A stretch of 64,000 nt of DNA from Dipteris shenzhenensis (GCA_047967505.1 CM106540.1); one strand, 5' to 3'. Positions 9,885 to 21,140 are shown, counted from the stretch's first letter. The notes: generated by a model not told the origin, from the letters alone. Program-made: numbers and translations.

Positions 9885-12305
9885 CTAAGGAAGACTTGGG
9901 TTTCCCCAATCTTTGTTTTTGTCAGGGATGGCTTGCATGTTGGAGTAGTAGCACTTCAGTCGACTCCTATTTATTGTTGTATTGAATTGGACTCCATCCA
10001 ATGTTTCTAGTAGCACAGCTCCGATGGGATTCATCTTTCTTACTCGGTAGGGTCCTTGAACTAGATACTTTAGTTTCCCCTTGTGTACTTTGGCATTGTA
10101 TAACAAGACGAAGTCACCTCCCTTGATGTCTTTAGCTTTAAGATTTCTGTCAAACCATGCCTTTCTTCTGCATTTTTCTATTGTCATGGCATGGTAGGTG
10201 ACTAGTCTTGTATTTGTATGCTTCTCCAACTGATAGAGTCTTTCTTTCAAGGATTCATGGTCTCCCATGCATTCCTGTACTGCTATGTGTAGGCTTGGTA
10301 CTACAAATTCTAGTGGGACCACAGCTTCAGGGCCGTATACCAATTGAAAATGTGTGTTCCCTATACTGACCTTGAGTGTGGTTCGGTATGCCCATAAGGC
10401 TGCATTTAGTTTTTTTTCCCAATCAGAACGTTGTGGTTCTACTACCTTGGTGAGGATAACACATAATATTTTGTTGGTGGATTCAGCCTGTCCATTTCTT
10501 TGGGGGTAGTAGGGTGTGCTTTTTCTATGGATTACCATAAAGCCAGACAAGAGTTCTTGGATTACCTAATGAACAAAATGTGGGCTCTATCTAACACAAT
10601 TTCAATGGGGCATCCGAATCGGGCGATCACATTCTCATATAAGAATCTTGCTGTGCTTCTGGAATTTGCCTTTCTGACTGCTTTAGCTTTAGCCCATTTG
10701 GTAAAGTAGTCAGTAGCCACAATGATGTAGCATGCCAGTGTTCCCTTTGCTACTGGATGGATGGGACCCACATAGTCAATCCCCCATTTTTCAAATGGTT
10801 TTTGTGCAAGAACTGTTGTTAGGGGAATGAAGTCTTTGTGTTGTGGTTTAGTAGTCTATTGCCATACATCACAACCTTTTACATATTCATAGGCATCTGC
10901 CCAAATTATTGGCCACCAGTAGCCTGCAAGGACTTTTCTTGATGTGGCTTTTCCTTGGAAGTGTCCTCCTACAATGCCTTCATGGACTTCACTTAGAATT
11001 GGCATGATCTCATGAGGCACTACACATCTCTTCTTAATACTTGGTCCTTGCCCATCTTGTACAGTTGTACTGCAATGAGTTGATAGGGTGCAACCTTTAG
11101 AATCAGTTTTTTGGCATCTACTGCTTTCATTTTAGGGGGTGGACTTCCTGCCATTAAGTACCCAATGATATCTCCACACATCACAACCTTTTACATATTC
11201 ATAGACATCTACCCAAAGTGGTGGCCACCAGTAGCCTGCGAGGAGGACTTTTCTTAATGTGTATTCCCCTTGGAAGTGTCCTCCTACAATGCCTTCATGG
11301 ACTTCACTAAGGATTGGCATGATCTCATGAGGCACTACACATCTCTTCTTAATACCTGGTCCTTGCCCATCTTGTACAGTTGTTTTGTAATGAGTTGAGA
11401 GGGTGCAACCTTTAGAATCAGTTTTCTAGCATCTACTGCTTTCATTTTAGGGGGTGGTCTTCTTGCCATTAAGTACTAATGATATCTCCACACCACTCTG
11501 GAACAACATCTATTTGAAATAGTGTGGCATCTGGTAAGTCGTCTTCTACTCCACTGGCTTCTTCTCCTAACTTGACATGAGACATGTGATCGACAATGTA
11601 GTGTTGGGCACCTTTGCGGACCACTATTTTGAAGTTAAATTCTTTAAGCGAGAGGATCCATCTGGTTATTCTTCCAGTTGTACACGGATGGATCACAAGA
11701 TAAAGTAATGCTTGATGGTCGGTGTAGAAGACAAAATCATTTGCTAGTAGATAGTGCCAAAATTTCTTAACACTATACCCCATTGCTAGGGCTTCTTTTT
11801 TTGTGGTGGTATAGTTGATCTCTGCATCATTGAGTTGTCGATTGGCGAAGTAGAATGGGTAGTCTTTCTTATCTTCACCAGGTTGACAAAGCACACTCCC
11901 AATTCCATACTCGGATCCATCACTATGAACATGAAAATCAATATCCCAATCGGGAGATATAAGGATGGGTGCTGTGATTAGGAGCCACTTTAAAAGCTCA
12001 AAGGCTTGGTCGCACTCTTCTGTCCATAAGAATTCCACTAATAATTTGTAAAGTGGTCTAGCTATCATGGCATACCACAATATAAATCTTCATGTCCCAT
12101 AAAGACCTACACACCTTTGGAATTTGTAGGAGGAGGCAATTCCAAGATGATTTTGATTTTGTCCATGTTAGTTGTTGCAATCCCATGTTGAGAAACGATG
12201 TGTCTCAAAACAACTTCGTGGGTGACCATGGACTGGCATTTTGTTAGATTTAGAGAGATACCATGCTCCCTGCATTTGATTAGTATTGCTTCAAAACATT
12301 TGAAG
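9885..12305 (-). pseudogene. Ty3/gypsy pol remnant (RT end, RNase H, integrase)
   Basis: Broken frames on the minus strand give the back half of a Ty3 polyprotein in normal order. At 12305-12080 lies the reverse-transcriptase palm and thumb region (ECREHGISLNLTKCQ-like). At 12080-11469 lies RNase H (FHVHSDGSEYGIGSVLCQ, TDHQALLYL). The H2C2 zinc module (HEGIVGGHFQGEYTLRK...GCDVW) appears twice, between about 11335 and 10867. The integrase core (VATDYFTKWAKAKAV) covers 10771-10562. The integrase C-terminal half (STPYYPQRNGQAESTNK, WAYRTT, then a GPYRVRKM chromodomain-like tail region) covers 10550-9885. Stops and frame changes separate the parts, and the catalytic RT block is missing, cut off at a G-rich tract at 12306. 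The element cannot make a functional Pol. Confidence 0.9.
10867..11490. repeat. 312-bp tandem duplication in Ty3 pol
   Basis: The segment starting CATCACAACCTTTTAC occurs at 10867 and again at 11179, giving a 312-bp period. The copies differ by scattered substitutions. The duplicated unit covers the H2C2 zinc module and its linker. Confidence 0.85.
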
Positions 12306-12530
12306 TGGGGGGGGAAGGGGGGTGGTGGAGATGGAGGAGGGGGAGGGGAAGGGGGGTGGTGGAGATGGGGGGGGGGGGGGAAAGGGGGGGTGGTGGAGAG
12401 GGGGGAAGTGGTGGAGATGGAGGAGGGAGGGGGAAAAGGGGGCGAATGGAGGTGGGGATGGAGGGGATGGTGGTGGAGGGGGGAATGCTGGAGTGGGAGG
12501 GGGGAAAGAAATACTTGACGGATGGAAAAC
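12306..12530. repeat. G-rich purine tract
   Basis: The plus strand is almost entirely G and A with runs such as GGGGGGTGGTGGAGATGG repeated several times and one uninterrupted run of about 14 G near 12366-12380. It begins exactly where Ty3 pol homology ends. Frames across it are glycine/arginine or proline/serine low-complexity and are not genes. Confidence 0.9.
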
Positions 12531-12583
12531 TTTAACGAAAATCCGAAGGGAGGAAGAGATGGTCACCTGAATGCTCTCCATGT

Positions 12584-12755
12584 CTTTCTTGATGTAACGG
12601 GATTGTTGAGGATGAATGGACGGTGGGTGGGTTATTGCTGCGAGATGGGCTCGAAGTAACTCTCCAAGCCTTTCTCGATGTAATGGGATTGTTGAGGACG
12701 AATGGGCGGTGGGTGGCTAGGTTATCATTGCTAGATGGGCTCGAAGTAACTCACT
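12584..12755. repeat. 86-bp tandem repeat, two copies
   Basis: The unit beginning CTTTCTTGATGTAACGGG at 12584 recurs at 12670 with small changes and ends with the shared AGATGGGCTCGAAGTAACTC. No coding role is apparent. Confidence 0.75.
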
Positions 12756-12759
12756 GTGT

Positions 12760-14150
12760 GAGGATGGGAGTAGGGTGGTGGTTGATGGAGAGGGAGGAGT
12801 GTCTTGCGTAGGGCTCAGAATGGGGAAGAGGATGGAGGCAAGATGTGAAAGAAGTATGAGAGGGAGCTATGGATTTAGTCAAACACACATTCAGGGTAGA
12901 GTACATGGTGGAGAGCTTGTTTCCCTTGTAGATCATGGAGGTTAAGTGTGCATTCAAGCAAGGAATTTCATAAATTTTGACATTCTAGTGTGTTGTTTTA
13001 TGTTCAAAACGAGCATGCATATTGTGAGTAATCAATTGTCTTATAGACAAACAACAAATTTCTGAAAATGTTTGGCAATGTTTTTCAAGGATCAATGGAG
13101 GGGTGGAAGAAAGGGGTCAAAGTATGTGTTTTTCTTGTGTAATTTCCATTGTCAAGGCAAAAAAATAATGGGAGGAGGAGCCTCCCTAGAGTCCGTGATA
13201 GCGCGGCCTCTTAGGAGGCTCCTCTTGCCAATTTTATTTGGGCCATAACTTGGTCAATCGAAGTCCAAATATGGTCATGTTTGTAGTCAAAATGATATGA
13301 ATGAATACATTTATCATGTTAAAGTGTCAAAATTCTAGATATTTAGAAAGTTTATACTTATCTTTATTTCATGAGAGCTGGACCTTATCAAACTCTATAT
13401 TTAATTATGACCGTGGATTTTTCTCATATAGAATTTGGGTGTCCTTGGTTTCCTCCCTTCATCCTAGAGGTGTATACATGGTCAAGGACATATGAAGGTG
13501 ATCCATATTTAGTTAGCATCATCTTGAAAATAAGGTGATCAATAATTTATTAGTTCCTAAACATTTTATTCATGTGATCATTTTGTGTACAAAATGGATC
13601 AAATCATGTCAATAGAACAAAAATCGATGAGCTACAAATAGTTGTTTGTGAGGGATTTTGCTAAGAGGAGTGTCTATATCATCAATGGGACTATTGTTTC
13701 GATGTATGTAACTCCATAAAATAAAGAAACCCCTTCAGCTCACATGCTACCTTACATACTTTTGAGTGATCGCCTCGAGGTGTAGACATTGCAGCATTTC
13801 TCGTTTTGTATCTATTGAATGATTGCTAACTTGCATGTATTTAGTATTTATCGAATAATAGGTTCTCTCTTTGTATGTTGCCAATAATTTACCCTCTGGT
13901 ATTCATTGAATGATTGCTGACTTGCATGGAATTACGAGTTATCCAATAGTAAGTTTAATCTTTGTAATTAGTTGTTTGCCAAGAATCATACAAAAAATAA
14001 TTAAAAATAATATGTAATAGTGTCATGTAGATTCAACCATTTTTAGTAAAAATTTATTGCTCCTACAGGTGTAGACAAAGTTTCTCATAAGCATCGCTCG
14101 GACTTTGGGCTCACTCGAATGTAGTCGCTCAATGTTTTGACTTACCCAGG
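12760..14150. other. Non-coding, AT-rich repeat-derived DNA
   Basis: No gene is supported. The only structure I see is a perfect 11-base inverted repeat, GAGGAGCCTCC at 13175-13185 and GGAGGCTCCTC at 13214-13224, separated by 28 bases. Confidence 0.5.
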
Positions 14151-14184
14151 GTTGAGGAACTAAGGGTTTAGGGGGAGCATAGGA

Positions 14185-14380
14185 GTGGGAGAGGAAGAAG
14201 GTGTAAGAGCATGGGGGGAAAGGAGAGAGAGAAGAGGGAGGAGGAGGAGGGAGGAGGAGGAGGAGGGAGGAGGAGAAGGGAGGAGGAGGGAGGAGGAGGA
14301 GGAGAAGGGAGGAGGAGGAGGGAGGAGGAGCGGGAGAGGATGGGTTGCAAGGTTGGAGGAGAAGGGAGGAGGAGTTGCAA
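14185..14380. repeat. GGA/GGAGAA purine tract
   Basis: This is a run of GGAGGAGGAGGGAGGAGG-type repeats on the plus strand. The proline/serine frames opposite it are artefacts. It lies on the transcribed side of the TATA box at 14505, so in a minus-strand transcript of the LTR it would be a CU-rich tract. Confidence 0.85.
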
Positions 14381-14504
14381 GGTTAGGACATGCTTTTGGA
14401 CGTGGAGTGCAAGGAAGCATGGACACTTGAGACAATTGCTTGGAATACCAAAGTAGAACTCAATACAATGCCCCAAAGAGTGTGGGCTTCATTCCATCAT
14501 GGGG

Positions 14505-14512
14505 TATTTATA
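14505..14512 (-). promoter_or_regulatory. Candidate TATA box of the Ty3-type LTR
   Basis: The minus strand reads TATAAATA. It follows the 13-bp repeat array in the direction of transcription. This is the expected place for a core promoter if the array lies in U3. No transcript data exist. Confidence 0.45.
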
Positions 14513-14574
14513 CAAGTTGGAGAGCTTCTCTCTCTGCATGTAGGAATTGTAAGACATATTCTCTCTACATGTAG

Positions 14575-14822
14575 AACTTGCATATAGAAGTTGCATGTAG
14601 GAGTTGCATGTAGAACTCGCATGTAGAACATGTATGTAGGAGTTACATGTAGAACTCGCATGTAGAACATGCATGTAGGAATCACATGTAGGACTTGCAT
14701 GTAGGAGTTGCAAGTAGAAGTTGCAAGTAGAACATGAATGTAGGAATTGCATGTAGAACTTGCATGTAGGAGCTGCATGTAGAACTTGTATGTACGAATC
14801 GCAAGTAGAACTTGCATGTTGA
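14575..14822. repeat. 13-bp minisatellite, copy B
   Basis: About 19 units of the same 13-bp motif as at 2170-2342 are present, with more copies at the low-coordinate end. Unit-by-unit variants line up between the two arrays over their shared part. Confidence 0.9.
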
Positions 14823-14994
14823 GGTTTCCTAAGAGAGATCATTCCTAGCCTTATGCAAGTACAAGCGGAGCTTTGCCGCTACTCTACACACACATTCACA
14901 CACATTCTGTACTACCTAAGTCCATGTTGGCATAGAGACAACATACTCCCGGACCCACTTTATTACCCGTCCTTGGGTTATGGCTTATTGTGAG

Positions 14995-15731
14995 TGTAAG
15001 AAAATAATACAACATCTGTGCTCAACAGATAACAGGATCTCATACACAAGAGAGAAAACAAGATAGTATGGAGAATCAAAAATTTGATTACTGTAGAACT
15101 GACACAATAGATGGCGCTGCCTTCCCCAACTGTGCGCTCCTGTGAAAGAAGCTTCGATGGCATGCTGGAAACAGTAGAAGACGGAGGCTGAATGCTAATG
15201 AATAAGGGTTGCTATAGCTAGTGATGAAATGGGCTTCACGGGCTTGCTCTTATATAGCCACCAGTCATAGTCGGTTAGGCTCAATTGGGTGACCGACCCA
15301 GTCCGCCCAAAACGGTCGACTGGGGGTCGGGCCCGAAATAGGCCACCGACCATACGATAGAACCAGTGTGCAAAATAGAGCAACTAACCTACGGACTCCA
15401 TTCGGCTCACATCCACCATCCGGGATCATATGAGGCTCCAAACGGGCCCCGCAACCCGAGAGTGGGCTGCCCCGGGAAATGGTCCATCTACCCTTAGTGC
15501 GGTCAGTCAAGGGATGCCTTCCTGCACTTGCATGTAGCCTAGTTGGCGGTGTGCCAATTCTATCTGAAGCCGTCCAACCATCAGGCCACACATGGCCTTA
15601 TCTAGTGTCCAAACCAGGACCTATCGGGATAACTGAGCTACTCAAATGCCTTCTCCTCATATGGGGGGCTTTCAAGTAGAGTTAGCTGGTTCCCGCATAG
15701 TTACACGAGAGTGGAGCATTGACATCTAACA
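14995..15731. mobile_element. Solo LTR, 737 bp
   Basis: The insertion begins TGTAAGAAAATAAT and ends CATCTAACA. It is flanked on both sides by GTGAG (14990-14994 and 15732-15736). Removing it restores the segment A sequence CTTATTGTGAGCACATACC. It has no primer site, polypurine tract or coding frame, so it is a solo LTR left by recombination, or a small LTR-like element. Confidence 0.85.
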
Positions 15732-15736
15732 GTGAG

Positions 15737-15912
15737 CACATACCTAGGTTGCCATGTGTGTAGTACAGTAGTTGTGGATCTTGTGTCATTCCATTCGATC
15801 CTGCTATAAAGCCTTGGCACCATACAATTTTTGCTTAGTTTCCAGGTAGCCTGTATCCACCATTTGTTCGAACAGGGATATGTGGCGTGCTTCTAAGAAG
15901 ATCACTCTTTGA
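15737..15912 (-). mobile_element. LTR segment B, right part
   Basis: This continues segment B after the solo LTR and matches 7964-8140, ending at the same GATCACTCTTTGA. Confidence 0.6.
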
Positions 15913-16820
15913 TAGAGTTGGCTGGTAATCTGAGCATTGACCGTTCATTGGGATTGAAGGCAAATGGGTATCGAGGTAACATGGGACCTCTAGAATGAAT
16001 TCCAATGTTTTGCAGAAGATAGCACTTAGGCGAAGGAAGCGATCAATGTTGCCATCATTATTTGCTCATGCTGCTGAAGTGCTTGGATAATTGTTCCTTG
16101 GATATTCCATTCTACACCAGATTATGGTTCGATCATTAGCCAATTAACGGTGCAATCTTCATCCAAAGTGTATATGTTGGCTTTCCATTTTTTACATTGT
16201 GGAACTGCATAGAACTTGGAATGGGTTATGAGACATGGAGGTGCACGTAGGTACTCTTTCAAGAAGATTACATCAAAGAGCTTGGGATGGCACCAATCAC
16301 ATTGTGGATCCAACTTGCTTATCCAATCTTCACGTTGACAAAGGTTGGTAGGGAAGTTGTCCACGGTCCATCCACCTCGAGTTTTCATATCAAGATATTT
16401 GCTCCAAAATTCCTTGATGGGGTTACTGGGAAGTGGTATCTCATCAAAATCATACCCATCATTGGAACTTGGCATGGGAGTATGAATTGGATTATCTAGA
16501 TCCTTATATTCGTGCCCTTGCTTGGGCCTCATTTCACACTAATTCGCTCATATCTTTACACCATGACCTCCAATTGATGATTCATCTACACCGGCATATT
16601 TCCCTACACACGTGGAACAATTTGAGGCACATTATGAATACAATGATCCCTAAAAACTAACACAAATCTAACCCTCCAAACACAACTACATCAACACCCG
16701 CACTTGTGGCAGAGACACCCTTTGCAACTCTCGCCCGATCTGCATGCAGCTATGCTCCGGCCATCACCTCTGACTCCAACACTCGCCAAATCTGCATACG
16801 AATCCACTGCAACCACTGCC
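15913..16820. other. Unassigned repeat-derived DNA with one minus-strand frame
   Basis: A 136-codon minus-strand frame at 16122-16532 (with FWSKYLDMKTRGGWTVDNF) has a non-random look but matches no family I recognise. Its place beside LTR segment B suggests element-internal sequence. Nothing else stands out. Confidence 0.3.
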
Positions 16821-17042
16821 TTTGGCAATCCTCTACCCCGATTCCCCCCTTGAAATTCAAGAAATCCCTTTAACTCCTCCATGCCACAACATGGTTGGAC
16901 GCTATCGCGACAATGATGGGGATATGGACCTCGATGCGGAGGCTAACAATTTCTTTAATTGCAGAAATAATAACAATCAAGGCAAGCACCTTGTGACCAT
17001 ACTTTGACCGCCAAAAGGTCTCTAGAAGAGTGGACATAAAGA

Positions 17043-18470
17043 AAACTGGAACTTCCCAAATATAATGGTAGGGGAGATCCAGCCTGTTTCCTCCAACATT
17101 TTGATGCTGCATGCCGAGTAGATGGAGATCAATCCCATGAAACCAAGCTGGCCTGGTTTCCCATGGCCTTAAATAATGAAGCGTCTGAAGCATCTGAATG
17201 ATATCTAGACTTCTAGTGGAAGATCGAGCTACATGGGACCTGCTTTAAACAGAATTTAAAAGGCGCTTTCAAACGGAGAGGCTACAAGATGATCTAGCTC
17301 TCCAACTAAGCAAGATCGAACAAGGCTATCGAGAAGATGTATGCACATACCTAGGCAAGATGAAAAGATTAATTGCCAAATGTAACCCACGCCCTAATGC
17401 AAAGTACCTCACGGCCTGGTTCATTGCAGGACTAAAAAGGAAAATCTGCAAGGATATGAAAAAGATTAGTAGCTATGAAATACTCAGTGCTGCTCATGCG
17501 TGTGCTGCTCATGCGGCAGCCATTGACATCGAGGATGGGAGGACTGACTCTGACACCAGTAGTGATGATGGTAGATCTAGTGCATAGGATAAGCACTCTA
17601 AAAAGGGCAAATCCAAGTCCACTATTGAAACGTCAAATGAGGATCACATATAGGCCATGACCATGAAGCTAAAAGACGAAATGATGCAAGCCATGGAACA
17701 TTGTCTCAGCCACCACCTCAAACTTATCCATGGTGAGAAAATGTCTGGTGCCCACACTACATGGCCAATCATACAGCAAATGAGTGCTCGGTCCTAAGAA
17801 CCAAGATCATTACATAAGCAAATCCACTGCCAAGGTTGTGGTGCCATATCTACATCGGTGGCGGCCATGATGAGAACATATGCATCTTCAACATGTGCAA
17901 CAACTTGCCTCGACCTCAAGAATACCAAGCAACACCCATGCCAGTGTACAGGCAACCAACACTTGCACAAGGGCCCCCAGCTCTGAGGCTAAATCCTGTT
18001 CCTATTCGGACATAAGTCCCACAATTACTCAGGAATCTGAATCCACGACCATATCCAAGAGCGCCAAATACAGCTCCTTAGGAAGTTCCAATACATCAAT
18101 TATACAAGCCGAGAAAGTAGACTCGCCATTTGAGTATGAAGCAAAGTACCCAGTGTACTATGTAGAAGGTGCAAAGGGTCTAATACCAGTCTATGCAAAT
18201 CAAGTTTGACCCAATACATATCGAGAACCAATCAAGTGCTACGGGTGTGGAGAACATCACTAGATCGTAGAGTGCCCTCATTGTGGTAGCCCCGCTACTT
18301 TCCAAGCACACTACAGAGATTATGGCATAGGACATGCTTGTATGGATTGTCCCATGAAAAATAAGGTCCCACAACAAACAGAGGTTAAGCTTGACGTCCC
18401 AATCGGCATCATTGGGGTGGACCATCAAAGTGTGGGGTCGTCGACAAGCATAATATCATAACTTATGAAT
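17043..18470 (+). pseudogene. Ty3/gypsy gag remnant, copy 1
   Basis: The reading frame starting near 17043 (LELPKYNGRGDPACFLQHFD) is a Ty3-type capsid segment. It stops with TGA at 17199-17201. Further stops and frame changes follow before a second capsid block at about 17360-17590 (KRLIAKCNPRPNAKYLTAWFIAGL). Near 18230-18350 comes a nucleocapsid-like region with C-x-x-C-x4-H and a second cysteine group, again broken by a stop. Much of it is nearly the same as 61130-61860. It cannot make a full Gag. Confidence 0.8.
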
Positions 18471-19067
18471 GTAATTACATGCCAGCAGAAAGAGGCCACC
18501 AAGGACCCTAACATTCCAATCCAACCAAAGCGACTTCTTAAAAAGAAAGCACAAGTGTTCCACCTTCACCAAGCAATGAGCAACCAAGCTCATCCACATA
18601 ACCTCTCGAGCCTCAAATAAAAGAAGCTCCATACCCAAAGGAAGGATCATTTCTAGGAACTTCAACAATGGGTACAAAAGGAACAAGCTCAATTTGAGGT
18701 TGAGAAACAAGCTCAATTTGAGGCTGAGAGACAAGGTCAAGATCCAATCCATGACTTGGCCCCACAAAGTATTGATATTGTACTTGAGCCTCTATTCCAA
18801 CAATAGACCCTGCAACATAATGTACCACCACGTCAACTTGAAGGAGCCGCACTCTCTAGCATCCTGAGTTGCCCTGTGTCAATTCCCATTGGAATCCTCC
18901 TACGGAATTGTCCCAATCTCTGGGAGAGTTTCAAACGATGGATTGAACTCGCAAATCCCCCTCCACCTATGAATGACATCAAAGATATTTGTGCGGATGG
19001 GTGAGAGAGATGACATACGCAACATTACTGTGCCTTTGATCCACAAGGCATATAATGAAGCCTAAGC

Positions 19068-20294
19068 CATAGTGGATGGTGGAGGAGGTGTAAATGTCTT
19101 ATCAAAGGAGCTCTACGATGAATGGGGCCTCCCACCAATGCAAACGACTAATTTTAACATATGGCTTGCTGATGATTCATAGGCTAAACCCTTGGGAATA
19201 GCGAATGGTGTGTCCACAAAGGTCATAGGAGTCTGCTTTTCCCTTCAATTCACAATCTTGGATCTCCCTAAAAATTCCTATCCAATCTTACTAGGACATC
19301 TTGGCTTACAAGAAGCATCAGTCCTCCATGACTGGGGAATTGATAGACTGACAATCCAAAATCGTGACACCACAATTAGGGTGAATGTGGGGACAGGAGC
19401 TATAAAACCAATTGTGCCTAGAGCATTAGATGACACATTTTCAACGACAATATAGGACATCTTGGCTTACGGGAAGCATCAGTCCTCCATGACTGGGGAA
19501 TTGATAGACTGACAATCCAAAATCGTGACACCACAATTAGGGTGAATGTGGGGACAGGAGCTATAAAACCAATTGTGCCTAGAGCATTAGATGACACATC
19601 TTCAACGATAATATCAAGCAAATTAGCTCCCCTACAACAGCATGCCATACCGGGCGATTCACAAAGCAATGTAAATAATTGGATACAAACATTGGCAACC
19701 ATTGACAACTGCCATTCATTAATAGACCCCATCTTCTTGCAGATAGATGCTAAGGTGCTACAGGTAGATCCTCCACTCACACATGGAGAACCAATCGATC
19801 TAGAGGTTCCATTCTTTATGGCTGACCTCGAATGGGATAATGAACTTGAAGAAGGTACTCATACCAATGATGACTCGAATTTTCCTTGGGACCTTGAAAC
19901 TGAGGCTGAGAATGATGAAATTGAAGATCAAATATTTGAAAATGACTTAGCCATTCTTCATGCCCTAATGGCATTCGAGCTCCCTAAAATTGAGCCTCCA
20001 AAGTTGAATAACAGTCGAAGATCCCACAAGAAAGCTACAGGAGGAAATCGCAAAAAAGCCAAGTCTGAACACTTCAATGAATTCGAACGAGTCCAAACAA
20101 GGATTGTTGAATTGTATCTTGCAAAGCCAGCTCCCTCAAAATCAGAACCACTACCTCTTGAATGGTCCCCTGAGGGACTGGAAGGAGTATGCATAGCAAA
20201 TGAACCCTTACTTGGGAACACCTTACAAGTGGAAAAGTTACCCCACAGTTCTCAATGTATGAAGTTTAAAAGTATAAGCCACATGTGCGTATGA
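19068..20294 (+). pseudogene. Ty3/gypsy protease and linker remnant, copy 1
   Basis: The protease block begins at IVDGGGGVNVLSKELYDEWG, a D-G-G form of the retropepsin active site that is common in plant Ty3 elements. It continues through the ILLGHLGL motif. A 161-bp tandem duplication then throws it out of frame. The following frame at 19542-20294 is an acidic linker (WDNELEEGTHTNDDSNFPWDL) matching 62689-63237. Homology ends at an A-rich stretch near 20310, with no reverse transcriptase. The relic is plus-stranded, unlike the Ty3 pol at 9.9-12.3 kb. Confidence 0.8.
19294..19615. repeat. 161-bp tandem duplication in the Ty3 protease
   Basis: GGACATCTTGGCTTAC occurs at 19294 and again at 19455, and the next 160 bases are almost the same. 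The other copy of this element (about 62600-62750) has the unit once, so the duplication happened after the copies separated. Confidence 0.9.
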
Positions 20295-20299
20295 AGACC

Positions 20300-20960
20300 G
20301 ATCATGAGAATTAAAAAAAAAACAAAAATAAAAATATAAAAACAAAAAAAGGTCCCCAAGAGCCCCTACCAACCTCCAAAACGAGCCTTAAGTCACACAT
20401 TATTTGAGTCCTGTGCACTAAGGCATAGAGCCCAACAACCATGCTATGTTGCAAAAGGGAAAAGCTCATTTAAGACCATGTGCAGTAAGCCACAAAGCCC
20501 CGCTATGTTGCAAAAGGGAAAAGCTCACATAAGACCGGTAGAGAGCTGAGTGGATAATTTCAGTTTCGTATAACTATTCGTGGCTTAGTTATATCTTTTT
20601 CCTTAAAGCTTTTAAAGTCATAGGATGTAATCTGACAGGCTATTGAATGTGGTACGCAGGCACGGAGTACCTTGCTCGAGCGAGGCTTTCGTTTTGTGGG
20701 GTAAGCTTGGCGGCATGCAATCCCCACTTCAATGGCAAGCTTGCAGCACCAGGAATAATATACACGACAAAGGCCAGCAGATGCCCCTGAAACCTAGGCC
20801 ACCAATTGTAGTTTGTTGTATCTGGAAACGATGAGAGGCCGCAGGCGACTCGCGAGGCAAACGAAGATTGTGTGTGGGTGGAGGGACGGGAAGAGAGAAA
20901 GAGGAGAGTAGTGTAAGAGAGAGAACTGGATTTCAGTTTCTAGAGCCGATTCCATGCTCC
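20300..20960. other. Non-coding interval with a short direct repeat
   Basis: No gene is seen. An A-rich run (20309-20350) is followed by two copies of GCTATGTTGCAAAAGGGAAA about 60 bases apart near 20442 and 20501. From about 20640 the sequence no longer resembles the elements, which probably marks the start of host-like DNA. Confidence 0.4.
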
Positions 20961-20964
20961 ATAG

Positions 20965-21140
20965 CTATCGTTTGATACGTATCGACTATTGATTCATACA
21001 CAGTACATATTGAGTATTGATACGTATCGAGTATTTGCAGTACATATTGAGTATGGATTCATGCACCGTACGCGATAGAGACTATCGCTCGATACGTATT
21101 GACTCTTGATTCATCCACAATAGTACGCAATAGAGACTCT
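20965..21140. repeat. Degenerate palindromic repeats around GATACGTATC
   Basis: Variants of GATACGTATCGACTATTGATTCAT and CAGTACATATTGAGTAT alternate about three times. GATACGTATC is a perfect palindrome. The cluster lies just before the candidate exon at 21180. Confidence 0.55.

Larger units (their letters stand above)
14381..14989 (-). mobile_element. LTR segment B, left part
   Basis: This is the second copy of the LTR segment seen at 2165-2414 and 7859-8140. It includes a longer 13-bp array, a TATAAATA box and the unoccupied version of the copia insertion site (CTACTCTACACACACATT near 14880). It is interrupted after 14989 by a solo LTR and resumes at 15737. Confidence 0.65.

Noticed and set aside
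12291-12581. Glycine-rich or proline-rich proteins on either strand
   Set aside because: All three frames are open because the tract is nearly pure G and A. This is low-complexity DNA.
14160-14476. Pro/Ser/Leu-rich proteins and Glu/Gly/Arg-rich proteins
   Set aside because: They are translation of GGA repeats and not genes.
2170-14822. 13-bp repeats as a CRISPR-like array
   Set aside because: The units are head to tail with no unique spacers, and the context is a plant retroelement LTR.
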